A DNA stretch of 64,000 nucleotides. It comes from Pseudoalteromonas phenolica. GTDB lineage: Bacteria > Pseudomonadota > Gammaproteobacteria > Enterobacterales > Alteromonadaceae. The first letter of the stretch is position 1, and the number at the start of each line of letters is the position of its first letter. Shown here piece by piece: positions 24,233-33,986 of the stretch. The stretch covers positions 2,914,001 through 2,978,000 of the forward strand of contig NZ_CP013187.1 of NCBI RefSeq assembly GCF_001444405.1, given 5' to 3'. The position numbers and the translations under genes are program-made. Under the pieces are notes generated by a model that ran no database searches, was not told where the DNA came from, and saw nothing but the letters and a program-made list of their open reading frames with translations.

Positions 24233-27200
24233 CTATTCTGCTCTAAAAGGCAAACCATTGCCCCCCTCACGAATCCAACCTGTACCATCAAACTTAAATT
24301 GATGTTGATGAGGACTTAAATGGTCTCCGCGCCCGTGATTACTCCAATGAACTTCACTCATTGGAACATCTTTACCATTTACTTTCGGCCACGTATTACT
24401 TGGAAACTGAGCTGACTGACGATAAATATTCCCATCACTCCCTACTCTCATACCAAGTACAGTATGCGCTCTTCCTTCTGCCTCAGTTAATGGTAGCGGT
24501 ATATCTTGGCCATTTTCTTTCTGCTTAGCCAGTGTATAATCTGGTATATAATGGCCCTTTGTAACATATTTAGGAAGTCCCGTCAGCAAAGATTTCAGCA
24601 TAGAAGCCACACTAAAACCGCCTGCAACTGCGGACATAGTTGAATTTAAATTTTCAAGCCCTTCATCCATTTGAGCAATAGTTCTAGTATCAATATTAGG
24701 CATTATTCCCGTTCTACAAGCACCTCCATAACACCAATTTGCTGACCCCTCAGCTGTTGTTATGCTTGTCGATTGAGATAACGTTGCTGGAGAACCAATA
24801 TCTGTAGCTGAACTAGATACAGCTGTCATTGTTTTACCATTCATAACAGCAGATGTAGACGATGTAACAGCACCGTTTTCAAAGTTTGTTGACGTAACAG
24901 CAACATTTGAACCAATAACGGTTTGTGTAGATCTATTAGTTACCTGACCTGCGTCATTCGTTGTAGTAACCGTTGTTTTTTCCCCTACGGTACGCTTAAT
25001 CCTCGAACCTGTTACTGAAACCTTAATTTTCTCTTTTTCAATTTCTGCTGCGTACCCAGTAGGATCGGTTCCAGACAGCGGATTATTCATTATGTAAGAA
25101 TAAGGGTTAATACTTTGACTATTCGTTGGGCTTTGAATAACAGGGTCTACCGACATAAACCGCCCAAGGTTATAATCGTACACCCGACCGTTCATATGAA
25201 TTAACTCCATATCGTCTAGGTGCTCGTGATCTGTGAAACCTCTATACGTTTTTGCTGTATCAAGGTCACCTAGTTTGCTATCAAGCTTAAGATCACCACT
25301 TGCCTCTCGGGGTTTACCAAATGGGTCATAGTTACGCTGGGCTTCAACATTACCATTTCGGTCTGTAAACAAACGAGCACTGCCTAACCTGTCTCTGTGG
25401 GTGTAGCGGATTTTTGCTGAACCGTTATCTGATTTACTAATTAAAGCGATATCACCAATATATGCTCGCCAAGTTGTTTTTCCATTCCTGACTTCTTCCT
25501 CATACAGCTTGTCCGCATAATATATTGTTGCACCCGAACTTTTCGTTTGCTTAAAACGCATATGATCAGGGCCGTATACAAATGTATTAGTTAAACCATT
25601 TTTTGTTAAGCTGGTGGGTTTATCCATAGCATTGTAAACCGCAGCGGTTAACCCATCGCCTTTAATCATGTTACCACGTGCATCGTAGCTAAACCCAACC
25701 CAATTTCCATCGGTTTTACGGACTTTTTTGACCGCATTATCACCGCCACCGCTGTGACCACTTGCATGGTTATCATAGTCATATAGCGTGGCATAATCAG
25801 ATTTAGATGTAATATTACCCACACTGTCATATGTATAAGATATGGTCGTAATACCCACAATTTGATTAGAGGTTAAACGGTGAAGATGATCGTACTCAAA
25901 ACTCTCTGTGAAGGTATGTTGGTCGCCTATTGGCCCAGTGCTTACAGAGAGCCCTTTAAGATTGCCAAAGCCGTCATAGGCACTGTAGTTTATATTTAAA
26001 ATCTGGCCTTGGCTGGTTTTATTGACAATTTTATTAGCCATTTGACCAGACGCCGCATAGAACAAATTCGACTCTGTTAGACCATTACCCAAGGTGCTTG
26101 CAGCAATATTTCCAAACTTGTCCACTTCAGTGATGTTTTGATAAACATAACCACTGGCAGCATTTTTTATATGTGTTAAATAACCTCGGGCGTTGTATTC
26201 ATATTTTACTGTAAGATTATTTGGATAGCGCAGACCTTTAACACGACCAAAGTTAGCGTCGTACAAAGTAGAAATTGTATATGACTTACTACTACCTGCT
26301 ATGGTGGTAGTGGTTGGGCGGCCGAAACTGTCAAAGGCATATGTACGTGTTACACCGTTGCCACTTTCAGATCCTAACTGACCATAACCATTACTCGCTG
26401 TGTCATAATTATAAGTTAGATCTGTCTCACCAGTGGCTTGCCTTTTTGTGACGCGACCTAATGCATCAACCGCATACCTTACAATTGTATGAGCTGAAGT
26501 ACTTGTTGAGGTCTGCTTACGTTCCTCTGCTTGCAACTCACCAAACCCATTGTATGTGAATTGCGTGAAACCTTGGTTTGGATCGTTTACCGAGGTCTTT
26601 CGACCAAAGCTATCATAGCTTGCAACAATACTATCGCCATTGGCGTCTTGAATAACTTTGGGTAAACCTAGGCTGTTGTAGCTATAAGTTGTTGTGCCCC
26701 CTATGGCGTCTACCGTCGACATCAACTGTTTTTGACTGTTATAAGTACGAAACATCTTTGGCAAAGTCAGGCTGTTGCAAGTCTCTTCAACGTCTATCTC
26801 GGTAGTAAAACCTTTGTAGGTATATTTTGCCGTCATTGTGCCATCAACAAGATTAGCGCAACTTTGCGAGGTTACTTTGTACTCTGGTCGACCTAGTACA
26901 TCAAATTCAGAGTAACTTACTCCTAACGTTGTGGGTGAATTTATATCTGTGAAAGGGACTGATTCGAAAGTTACTTGCCCTTTGTTGTTGTAATGCACAT
27001 CGTTGTAAATCCAACTGTTATTCGCAAACCCCTCAACCGCAGTTCGTAATGTTCTACCTAACTTGTCTTTGTACTCTTTAGTTGTCGGTGTACCTGTTGA
27101 TTTAGTGACAATTTGCATCACCGCATTTGCTGGCGCGTTATCGTCGGGCGTTTGAACCGCAGTATAGCGAATAGGTTGTCCATCAGTTTGCACACTGTAA

Positions 27201-30200
27201 ATGCGATTGAAATCGTCGTAACCATACACAGTATCTAAGTAAGCAGACGCACCGATTTGTTTGCGTACTTTCGTTGGCTGTCCTGTAGCAGGGTTTGTGT
27301 GCGTTGTTACCGTGTGACCTTTTGCATTAATGACTTCAAGCGGGAAATACCCGTCGGCTGACACTGAGGTACCATTTTTGGTATAGCTTATCGATGTAGT
27401 TCGGCTGCTTCGTTGTTTAGCCCCATTGATTTTATAAGTATCGGCTGATTCCGTGATAGACGTCGGTAAACCATAGTCATTTAAAACCCTCGTGGTTGTT
27501 TTTAGCTCTGTGTCAATTTCATCTACAGAACCTTCTTTTAACACTATAGTTTCAGGCTGTCGACTTTCATGATAATTACTTAAAACGGTTGAAATAGTTT
27601 TAGTATCACCTGAGGAAGTTTTTGTTACTTTGCTTGATGTAAGCCTGTTAATAAACCATATATTTGCATCATTATCATAAGCACGCACTGTATTGGTTTC
27701 ATACCTAGTTAAGCCTTCATCATCAATGATTACAGTTGAATCAGTAATATTACCAAATTCATCAATATCATTATTTCGCGTTGTATTAGTTGTAAGCAAC
27801 CCACCATTTTCTAAATCATAAACATTCTTAACAATTTGTGATGGGTAAACATGATAAATACCGCTTAAGCCATGACTTGGATTTTCAGCCCAAGTATATG
27901 TAGTTAAGTTTATCGCACCTGACACGTTGTCGCCCAATGGGTTGCCACCACTGGTATAGTTTTCTGATTTAAAGGTGGCTTGCCTTTGTATTTTTCCTTG
28001 ATAAGGAAAGTCTTGATGAAAGTCTGTTTGTGTTATCAGGGCTTTTTCAACATCTTCTTCAACGATGGATTTAAAGCCCATAAAACCTCTACCTTGGGTT
28101 TGGTAAACTCCATCGATATAATGGTACTGTTTATTTACTACTCCACCCAAACCGTCAGGCTGAATAAACCCAGAAACTACTTTTTGGGCAGAACCTAACT
28201 TTCTCAGAGAGACATCGTTCAAAGGTTCATTATTTACACTATAAATACCTGAGGTAAGGTTTGCATCACGACCAAGTTGTTTATATTCATACTCAGCCAC
28301 CAATCCAAAGTCATTATCAACCCGTCTTAAAGTACGGCTAGCACCACCTTTTAACGAGTAGGCATAAATGCCAGCATCTGGCGCTAGATTTGGATAACAG
28401 TAAAAGCGCCCTCTCGAATAAGGTAACTGATTTCCACATTGTACGTTTGAAGAATGCTGTCTAAACCCTAGGGCAGTTACAATTTCCTGCCAGCCATCAC
28501 CATTTAGATCTGCAATACTTGTTGTTCCTAACCCTCCTAATAGATTTTCTCCATCTACATGAAGAACTTCTTCTTCAAATGCTAAACCACTTACATCGGG
28601 CTTTAAGATTCGCCAAGACCATACATCATATTTATGAAAATAATTAAACTCTCTGGTATCTTCATCTCTAATTAAGCAAACTTGTCTGTTAGTAGCATCC
28701 CAACAGTCGTAAGCATATTCTCTTTTGTAAGGGGCTAAAATATCCATTCGCCCATCGTTATCATAGTCGAATACTTGAACAAAGTTATTTAAAATCGCCT
28801 CTTCACGCGTATTCACCCGAGCATCTGCCCAAACATTAAACTCAGGAAGTCCAGTATTTGAACCTGATGAAAACTGTCCCCCACCCAAGTTAAAATGAAT
28901 AAACCAAAACGGCTTTTTTGCGGTTCCAACTTCCTTTAATGTCATTACATCGAGTAAATTGTCTCCATTAACATCTAGCCATATTGTGTTTTTATTTCTT
29001 CGTGAAAGATAATGATAATAATTAATGTCCAGATCATGACGTTCACTTATTAACTCATCACCATCAATACTCAACTCTACCCAATTACCATTATCCTGAT
29101 AGTAAATATCGGCTGTACCATCCCCATTTATATCAGAAAGCCCAAATTTATATATAAGTAACGATACACTCCCAATTAGCTTAAACCCTTGGGTTGGTTC
29201 ACCTGAGGCGTTCGTATTTCTAAGATATATTTTGATAGAGTTACTTTCTCTGTCTTGAATAACAAAATCAGAGAAACCATCTTTATTAATGTCATGAGCA
29301 AAACTATGACAGGGCTCACTCATGGGGTGGTATTCATCATCTGGCGGCAACATATCACAAGATGCTGGAATATCAGTTGAAAATACGTCTTCATAACCCC
29401 CAGTCTTGGGATTAAGCTCAACAATAGATAGCTTTAAATTAGAATCTAGATAAACAAAGTCCGCTATACCATTCAAGTTATAGTCTATATAACCACTTAT
29501 TTTATGGACATTAACAGCACCATTATTAACCTGATAATAATCAGGAAAATTACTAATGTTGAAAGTACTTTGGTTGCCAGCTATCTCTTTTACCTGTTCA
29601 AGCATTTTTATGTCGTTTAATCCATCACCGGTGTAATCACTACTTGTGTCGTAAAATGAGCCTGAAGCTAAAACCATATCTGTAGCCTCTATCTCGTCAT
29701 TAGCATATGGATGCTCTTCACTCAGGCCAAAAGACAACTCTTCTTTATTCCAAGAAAAAGAAGTGCTGGCCAATTTATTCTCAGAACCACAAATAGATGA
29801 TTTGCATAGTTCAACACTATTTAAATAATATTGGTCATAAATAAGGTGATAACTTTTTTCCACATTTTTTGTAATATCATTTGGAATGACATCAACTCTG
29901 ACAAGATTTTGCGTATTTTCGTGTTTCCCCCCCCATACATAACCAAAGGTAGGTTTATAGCTTTGTTGATATACAAATTTAACTAACCTGTCACCTGTAT
30001 CACTAATTTCAGAACTATTTTTAGTATAATAAATGCTAGTTAAAAGCTTCTCTCCGAGACCAAAAACCGCATATTCATAGTTTATAAAGTTTTTGCCTGT
30101 AGCATCATGCTCATATTCAATCAGCCATGCGTTAGTTTCTGTTCTCCCTTCGTGGATTACACGACTTTCATCAGACTCACCGAATACAGCAGTACGGCCA

Positions 30201-31828
30201 TTTTTATACTCAACAGTAAATGAAGTATCTGAGCCATTTATTCCACCCGCTTGAGTAACCCTAGCAAAACTATCTATTTCAGTACGATAAATAGCACCAC
30301 TAGCGCCATACGTACCACCTTCAGCAATAATTAGCCTTTGGCCATCTAAGCAGAGCTTATCATTATCATTATATTGCGGGTTTTGAGTAAACCCATCTTG
30401 TGCGAAAGTGGCTGAACATCGAGTAATGCTAGAACCAGCCGACAGTGACCATCCGATACCTGCAATACCATTTCCAGCTTTTGAAGAGTAGTTAAGAGAT
30501 ACATTAGGTTGCATACCAGCGCGGCCCGGTGGTAACTCTATAGGGATATTGAAAACAGCCGCACCACCTTGAACACTAGCTCGCCCCTTAACAACTCCTA
30601 TTTTCGCTACCAAAGGAGCCTCTTCACCCTGTGGTAACGATTCATCGTCTATAACTGTATCTAAACTAATTGCAGAGTAATCATTCTCTATATCAACCAA
30701 AAATAATTCAGACTCTTCTGACCAACCACTGCAGCTATCATATGTACATGCTCTAACTTTCACATTGTAGGTTGTATTAAGCGCTATTTCATTGAAAGTA
30801 AATACACTAGATGAAGTCCTTTTAAATACCTCATTTCCAGTTTCTAAATTTAGAATGCTGATTTCATAAAAATCTGCCAGATTGTTAAGGTAACCGCTTA
30901 CGTTTAACCCCTCTGAAGACTTATTTAAAAGAGGTGCGCTTGGTGTTGCAAGGTTTTGGATGTTACTTAAAACATTCAATGATGGACTCCAATCAGAAAA
31001 ACCTTCACAGCTCTCACCTACATTCGATTGGTTATAGGTATAGCGACACTCCTGCACTTTAAATTGATAAGTACTACCATATGCGGCTCTTATAAATTTG
31101 TATGTTGAATTGCTCTTCAGCAACTCTGTTGCAATCACCCCATCTTTTTTATAAGAAACTTTAAAGAATATGTCAGATGAATTCGGTAATGGTGAAACAA
31201 AATCTTCTTCACAAGGGCCCACAGGAGCTGGGCCCGCAACATTATTACTTTCCCACTGGAAAAGAAGGTAACTGTTTGCATTCGATATTTTTAGATTATA
31301 AGGGATGTTTCCACATCCAAGACAAAATGGCGGTTGAAAATTGAAATCAGACTGCGTATTCCAGCCACTTGCTGCAGCTACAATTCCTTCTTGCTCATAA
31401 GTTTTGCTGTTCGCTTCACAGAAGGCTGATGTAGACACAGGTTCACTCGGCTGACCTGTTCCTTGGCAAGTGTTGTAATTACATGCCTGAACCCTTACAG
31501 CTTGATAACCTTTATAGGCTAAATCTAAAATTGCCTCGTTGCCAGAAACAACTTTTACATCAACCCAGGTCCCATCATTATTTTGACCTTGGATAAGATA
31601 CTTGCTTGCATGCTGAACATCGTCCCATTTTATGGTAACAATGCCACTTTGCGATGTTTTTTGAACATTGGTTGGCGCTGCAAACAAGCCATTAGGTATT
31701 AATGGAATGACAAATGTAACTCCACCATTATTAATCGGGATCCATGTAGTCTTTGCTACAGATCCCCCCACCCAGAATAGGCAGGTGATAGATAAAATGG
31801 AAAGTATTTTTCTAAAATAAATACTCAA
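24233..31828 (-). CDS. Giant exported SpvB/FG-GAP/RHS-repeat protein with C-terminal toxin-like tip
   Basis: 2531 residues. Order: signal peptide (1-25, GGSVA/K); fibronectin-III-like modules to about 380; SpvB/TcaC-like segment near 415-470 (PPGRAGMQPNVSLNYSS, GIGWSL); FG-GAP/VCBS-like Asp-rich repeats at about 740-1200 (DINGDGTADIYYQ, DYDNDGRMDILAP, DLNGDGWQEIV); many YD/RHS repeats (about 1540-2150); RHS core near 2220 (GRFMSVDP, then NPLSGTDPTGY); variable tail; and a tip of roughly 110 residues (RAHTVLGMRVGSDGNIYRQS, HGRGDHLSPHQHQF). The start is TTG with AAAGGAAAT upstream. SpvB-RHS proteins form a shell around a toxic C-terminus. The signal peptide suggests Sec export rather than type VI delivery. 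The tip's His/Asp-rich end suggests a metal or nuclease site (inference). A putative immunity gene follows. Confidence 0.88.
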   Translation of the reverse strand: MSIYFRKILSILSITCLFWVGGSVAKTTWIPINNGGVTFVIPLIPNGLFAAPTNVQKTSQSGIVTIKWDDVQHASKYLIQGQNNDGTWVDVKVVSGNEAILDLAYKGYQAVRVQACNYNTCQGTGQPSEPVSTSAFCEANSKTYEQEGIVAAASGWNTQSDFNFQPPFCLGCGNIPYNLKISNANSYLLFQWESNNVAGPAPVGPCEEDFVSPLPNSSDIFFKVSYKKDGVIATELLKSNSTYKFIRAAYGSTYQFKVQECRYTYNQSNVGESCEGFSDWSPSLNVLSNIQNLATPSAPLLNKSSEGLNVSGYLNNLADFYEISILNLETGNEVFKRTSSSVFTFNEIALNTTYNVKVRACTYDSCSGWSEESELFLVDIENDYSAISLDTVIDDESLPQGEEAPLVAKIGVVKGRASVQGGAAVFNIPIELPPGRAGMQPNVSLNYSSKAGNGIAGIGWSLSAGSSITRCSATFAQDGFTQNPQYNDNDKLCLDGQRLIIAEGGTYGASGAIYRTEIDSFARVTQAGGINGSDTSFTVEYKNGRTAVFGESDESRVIHEGRTETNAWLIEYEHDATGKNFINYEYAVFGLGEKLLTSIYYTKNSSEISDTGDRLVKFVYQQSYKPTFGYVWGGKHENTQNLVRVDVIPNDITKNVEKSYHLIYDQYYLNSVELCKSSICGSENKLASTSFSWNKEELSFGLSEEHPYANDEIEATDMVLASGSFYDTSSDYTGDGLNDIKMLEQVKEIAGNQSTFNISNFPDYYQVNNGAVNVHKISGYIDYNLNGIADFVYLDSNLKLSIVELNPKTGGYEDVFSTDIPASCDMLPPDDEYHPMSEPCHSFAHDINKDGFSDFVIQDRESNSIKIYLRNTNASGEPTQGFKLIGSVSLLIYKFGLSDINGDGTADIYYQDNGNWVELSIDGDELISERHDLDINYYHYLSRRNKNTIWLDVNGDNLLDVMTLKEVGTAKKPFWFIHFNLGGGQFSSGSNTGLPEFNVWADARVNTREEAILNNFVQVFDYDNDGRMDILAPYKREYAYDCWDATNRQVCLIRDEDTREFNYFHKYDVWSWRILKPDVSGLAFEEEVLHVDGENLLGGLGTTSIADLNGDGWQEIVTALGFRQHSSNVQCGNQLPYSRGRFYCYPNLAPDAGIYAYSLKGGASRTLRRVDNDFGLVAEYEYKQLGRDANLTSGIYSVNNEPLNDVSLRKLGSAQKVVSGFIQPDGLGGVVNKQYHYIDGVYQTQGRGFMGFKSIVEEDVEKALITQTDFHQDFPYQGKIQRQATFKSENYTSGGNPLGDNVSGAINLTTYTWAENPSHGLSGIYHVYPSQIVKNVYDLENGGLLTTNTTRNNDIDEFGNITDSTVIIDDEGLTRYETNTVRAYDNDANIWFINRLTSSKVTKTSSGDTKTISTVLSNYHESRQPETIVLKEGSVDEIDTELKTTTRVLNDYGLPTSITESADTYKINGAKQRSSRTTSISYTKNGTSVSADGYFPLEVINAKGHTVTTHTNPATGQPTKVRKQIGASAYLDTVYGYDDFNRIYSVQTDGQPIRYTAVQTPDDNAPANAVMQIVTKSTGTPTTKEYKDKLGRTLRTAVEGFANNSWIYNDVHYNNKGQVTFESVPFTDINSPTTLGVSYSEFDVLGRPEYKVTSQSCANLVDGTMTAKYTYKGFTTEIDVEETCNSLTLPKMFRTYNSQKQLMSTVDAIGGTTTYSYNSLGLPKVIQDANGDSIVASYDSFGRKTSVNDPNQGFTQFTYNGFGELQAEERKQTSTSTSAHTIVRYAVDALGRVTKRQATGETDLTYNYDTASNGYGQLGSESGNGVTRTYAFDSFGRPTTTTIAGSSKSYTISTLYDANFGRVKGLRYPNNLTVKYEYNARGYLTHIKNAASGYVYQNITEVDKFGNIAASTLGNGLTESNLFYAASGQMANKIVNKTSQGQILNINYSAYDGFGNLKGLSVSTGPIGDQHTFTESFEYDHLHRLTSNQIVGITTISYTYDSVGNITSKSDYATLYDYDNHASGHSGGGDNAVKKVRKTDGNWVGFSYDARGNMIKGDGLTAAVYNAMDKPTSLTKNGLTNTFVYGPDHMRFKQTKSSGATIYYADKLYEEEVRNGKTTWRAYIGDIALISKSDNGSAKIRYTHRDRLGSARLFTDRNGNVEAQRNYDPFGKPREASGDLKLDSKLGDLDTAKTYRGFTDHEHLDDMELIHMNGRVYDYNLGRFMSVDPVIQSPTNSQSINPYSYIMNNPLSGTDPTGYAAEIEKEKIKVSVTGSRIKRTVGEKTTVTTTNDAGQVTNRSTQTVIGSNVAVTSTNFENGAVTSSTSAVMNGKTMTAVSSSATDIGSPATLSQSTSITTAEGSANWCYGGACRTGIMPNIDTRTIAQMDEGLENLNSTMSAVAGGFSVASMLKSLLTGLPKYVTKGHYIPDYTLAKQKENGQDIPLPLTEAEGRAHTVLGMRVGSDGNIYRQSAQFPSNTWPKVNGKDVPMSEVHWSNHGRGDHLSPHQHQFKFDGTGWIREGGNGLPFRAE

Positions 31829-31969
31829 CTTATGATTTCCTTTTAAAGTATTAATGGGCTGAAATCAGCATTCCTTTTTATAAAAGTTAATAGCTAACCC
31901 TGCGCATTAATGTAAAAACTTATTTATGAACTAACTCTTAGGCACAAAACATATTTTACTTAATTAAAT

Positions 31970-32287
31970 CTAGTGTCTTAGAGTTATGTATACAGCCGTT
32001 TTACAATCATTGCTTTTATAGTTATGTACTCTTACTTTTGAGCCTGTACTAAAAGCAGTTAACGCCATAGAAAACGCTCTATCGTGAACGGATTTAGACT
32101 TTGCACTTGCGTGAGGGAATTGAATGGTTTTATTAGCGCAAGGCCCAACACCACCTTGTACTATAATTTCAAAAATATCTTCATTAGCAGAGGTATTTCT
32201 CACTTCGATTATTCTTGCGTTCTCAACTATATCGCCAGCCATCGAAAAGAAAGGGGTTAAAATGAGAGGTAAAAGTAAAAACTTCAA
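31970..32287 (-). CDS. Small secreted two-cysteine protein, island family member 4
   Basis: A 105-residue protein with a signal peptide (to about residue 17, FSMA/G). It has the family pattern Cys50 in GVGPCANK, DRAFSMALTAFSTGSKVRVH, and Cys95. It is the closest relative of member 2 (16302-16625), with the same 45-residue cysteine spacing. The start is TTG with AAAGGAT upstream. It is the gene immediately upstream of the giant RHS gene on the same strand (141 bp apart), so co-expression is plausible. OB-fold B-subunit-like character is proposed from the helix-turn-strand pattern, not shown. Confidence 0.75.
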   Translation of the reverse strand: MKFLLLPLILTPFFSMAGDIVENARIIEVRNTSANEDIFEIIVQGGVGPCANKTIQFPHASAKSKSVHDRAFSMALTAFSTGSKVRVHNYKSNDCKTAVYITLRH

Positions 32288-32338
32288 AATAAATCCTTTA
32301 TGAAATTTAATAAGAATGAACAGAAATAGTTTTTGTTA

Positions 32339-32677
32339 TTAGAAATCTACTTCCAGCTTAGTTATCTTCTGTCGCCCATATAAACAGTCATTCGAGCCTG
32401 TCGTCACCCAAATTGTGACAGATTTAGATGGTGAAGCAGCAGTTAATAAAGCAGAATAAATTTGATTGTAAGACACTGAACTTTCGTGAATTGCGTAAAA
32501 ATCTGATGTACCGCAAGTGCTATTTTTCTTTTGAATTGGAGTGCTTGGCTTTACGTAGGTAACTCCTGTAGATGAACTAATTCTTATTGAATCAACTGTA
32601 AACTTACTCACAACTACATCGTTTGAAAAAGCAAATGTAGACAAACTTAATAAAAATAATACTATTATTTTTTTCAT
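32339..32677 (-). CDS. Small secreted two-cysteine protein, island family member 5
   Basis: A 112-residue protein with a signal peptide (to about residue 18, FAFS/N). Cys55 and Cys98 are 43 residues apart. The helix-turn-strand NQIYSALLTAASPSKSVTIW and final strand KITKLEVDF fit the family. The ATG (32675-32677) follows AAGGAT. It lies 51 bp upstream of member 4 on the same strand, so members 5 and 4 and the RHS gene may form one transcript. Function unknown. Confidence 0.75.
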   Translation of the reverse strand: MKKIIVLFLLSLSTFAFSNDVVVSKFTVDSIRISSSTGVTYVKPSTPIQKKNSTCGTSDFYAIHESSVSYNQIYSALLTAASPSKSVTIWVTTGSNDCLYGRQKITKLEVDF

Positions 32678-32819
32678 TTTAATCCTTAAAATAGAGTCAA
32701 CTTTACGAACGCTTTATTTTAAATCTTATAATTTGTCGTCCGTAAATTAGCAGCATTGGTAATAAAATTAGGTATCTATCACTGCAATTAAAACCTTCTA
32801 TTACTAAAAGTACACTTAA

Positions 32820-32983
32820 CTATTTTGCTAAGTAACTAGCATACGCAGTATTAACAGTTTGCCCCCAAGGACTGCTACTACATTTATTAGACCAGAAACC
32901 TACTTTTCACCTGTTGTGTATGCAGTTAAAGCCATGCTGTACTTCTCTTTAAAGCCAGCGGAGTCTTTATCAAGTGCTAAAAC
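32820..32983 (-). pseudogene. Broken copy of the small secreted family
   Basis: On the minus strand one frame reads LDKDSAGFKEKYSMALTAYT and then TGEK followed by TAG. Shifting by one base restores KVGFWSNKCSSSPWGQTVNT and continues to a stop at 32820-32822. The pattern matches member 6 (HFKEMAATVMAAHAQGKKVGYWSSGC). A single A lost from the run in GAAAAG explains the shift. The N-terminal half and signal peptide are missing, with an in-frame TGA at 32984-32986. The remaining DNA from 32678 to 33272 shows no other gene. Confidence 0.75.
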
Positions 32984-33272
32984 TCATGACGAGTGTGGAT
33001 AAGAGACTTAATATCTAGGTTTAAATAGAATTGTGACTAGTGCACCTAAAAGCAAAAAAAACTTACTTTTTATTTACTTAAAGAATTTTAAACTACATAA
33101 CGTCTATGAGGAAGGGCTTTGTTTAACAAATAGAGTGAGTTACAACATAAATTTATTAATAAACTAATAAAGATTAGCCTCAGATAGTTCACCTTTTATA
33201 TTCATTGCAACCCACTGGCTACATCATCACTTTAAGTTTATAAACTTAATAGTGAAAATGTTGTCTCCCTAC

Positions 33273-33644
33273 TTAATTAGTAATCCATAAATCTCGAATC
33301 ACTGGAAATGTATGATTTGGTCCCCAGAAGTAATTTGTGCCACATCCGCTAGACCAATATCCAACTTTTTTACCTTGAGCATGAGCAGCCATAACCGTAG
33401 CAGCCATTTCTTTGAAATGAGTCAAACTACTCTTAATATGCACTTTCGTCGTCACATTACAATTTCCAGGGTTCTGCGGTATGGGTTCAGATAACCAAAC
33501 AATCATTCCACCATTACTTCCTAGAAATTGATATTTGTCTATACCAGTACCTGTACCAAGTGGATTTAGGTACCCTTTTGCATGTGCACTTGATGCATAC
33601 ACGAAGACTAGGATTAATGCTAATAGCGTGTTTTTTTTAAGCAT
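33273..33644 (-). CDS. Small secreted two-cysteine protein, island family member 6
   Basis: A 123-residue protein with a signal peptide (to about residue 22, SSAHA/K). It has Cys62, the helix-turn-strand FKEMAATVMAAHAQGKKVGY, Cys101 and a last strand VIRDLWITN. It is the longest member and is rich in Gly, Asn and Trp in the mature N-terminal half. The ATG (33642-33644) has AAAGGAAA 11 bases upstream. It heads the minus-strand run of secreted-family genes leading to the RHS gene, with the broken copy between it and member 5. Confidence 0.75.
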   Translation of the reverse strand: MLKKNTLLALILVFVYASSAHAKGYLNPLGTGTGIDKYQFLGSNGGMIVWLSEPIPQNPGNCNVTTKVHIKSSLTHFKEMAATVMAAHAQGKKVGYWSSGCGTNYFWGPNHTFPVIRDLWITN

Positions 33645-33986
33645 ATGTATCAGATTTCCTTTTGAGATATTTAACGATTCAATTTAAACTTTACCTAGTT
33701 AACTATTAGTTATACAAAGGCTAGTAACTTCCTATACAAACACTTAAAGTAACAACTGGCTAAATTATCTTTGAACTTTAGCTATTGTAACGACCTGAAC
33801 ATTAAAGATAAACACACTAAGTAACCATTTAGTTTATAAACTTAATGCAAAAGTTGAGATTAGAAGAATTAATAGCTCGTATTACTGTACCCCCATCCCA
33901 TTAAGTCCTACTACCTAATTGAATTTTAACATTCACCTAAGTACTTCCTTAAATGTTTTTGAAAACTTACCTAGTATCAATATCGC

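Noticed and set aside
25666..25860. 64-codon minus-strand frame inside the RHS gene
   Set aside because: Shadow frame of the RHS repeats, with no ribosome binding site of its own.
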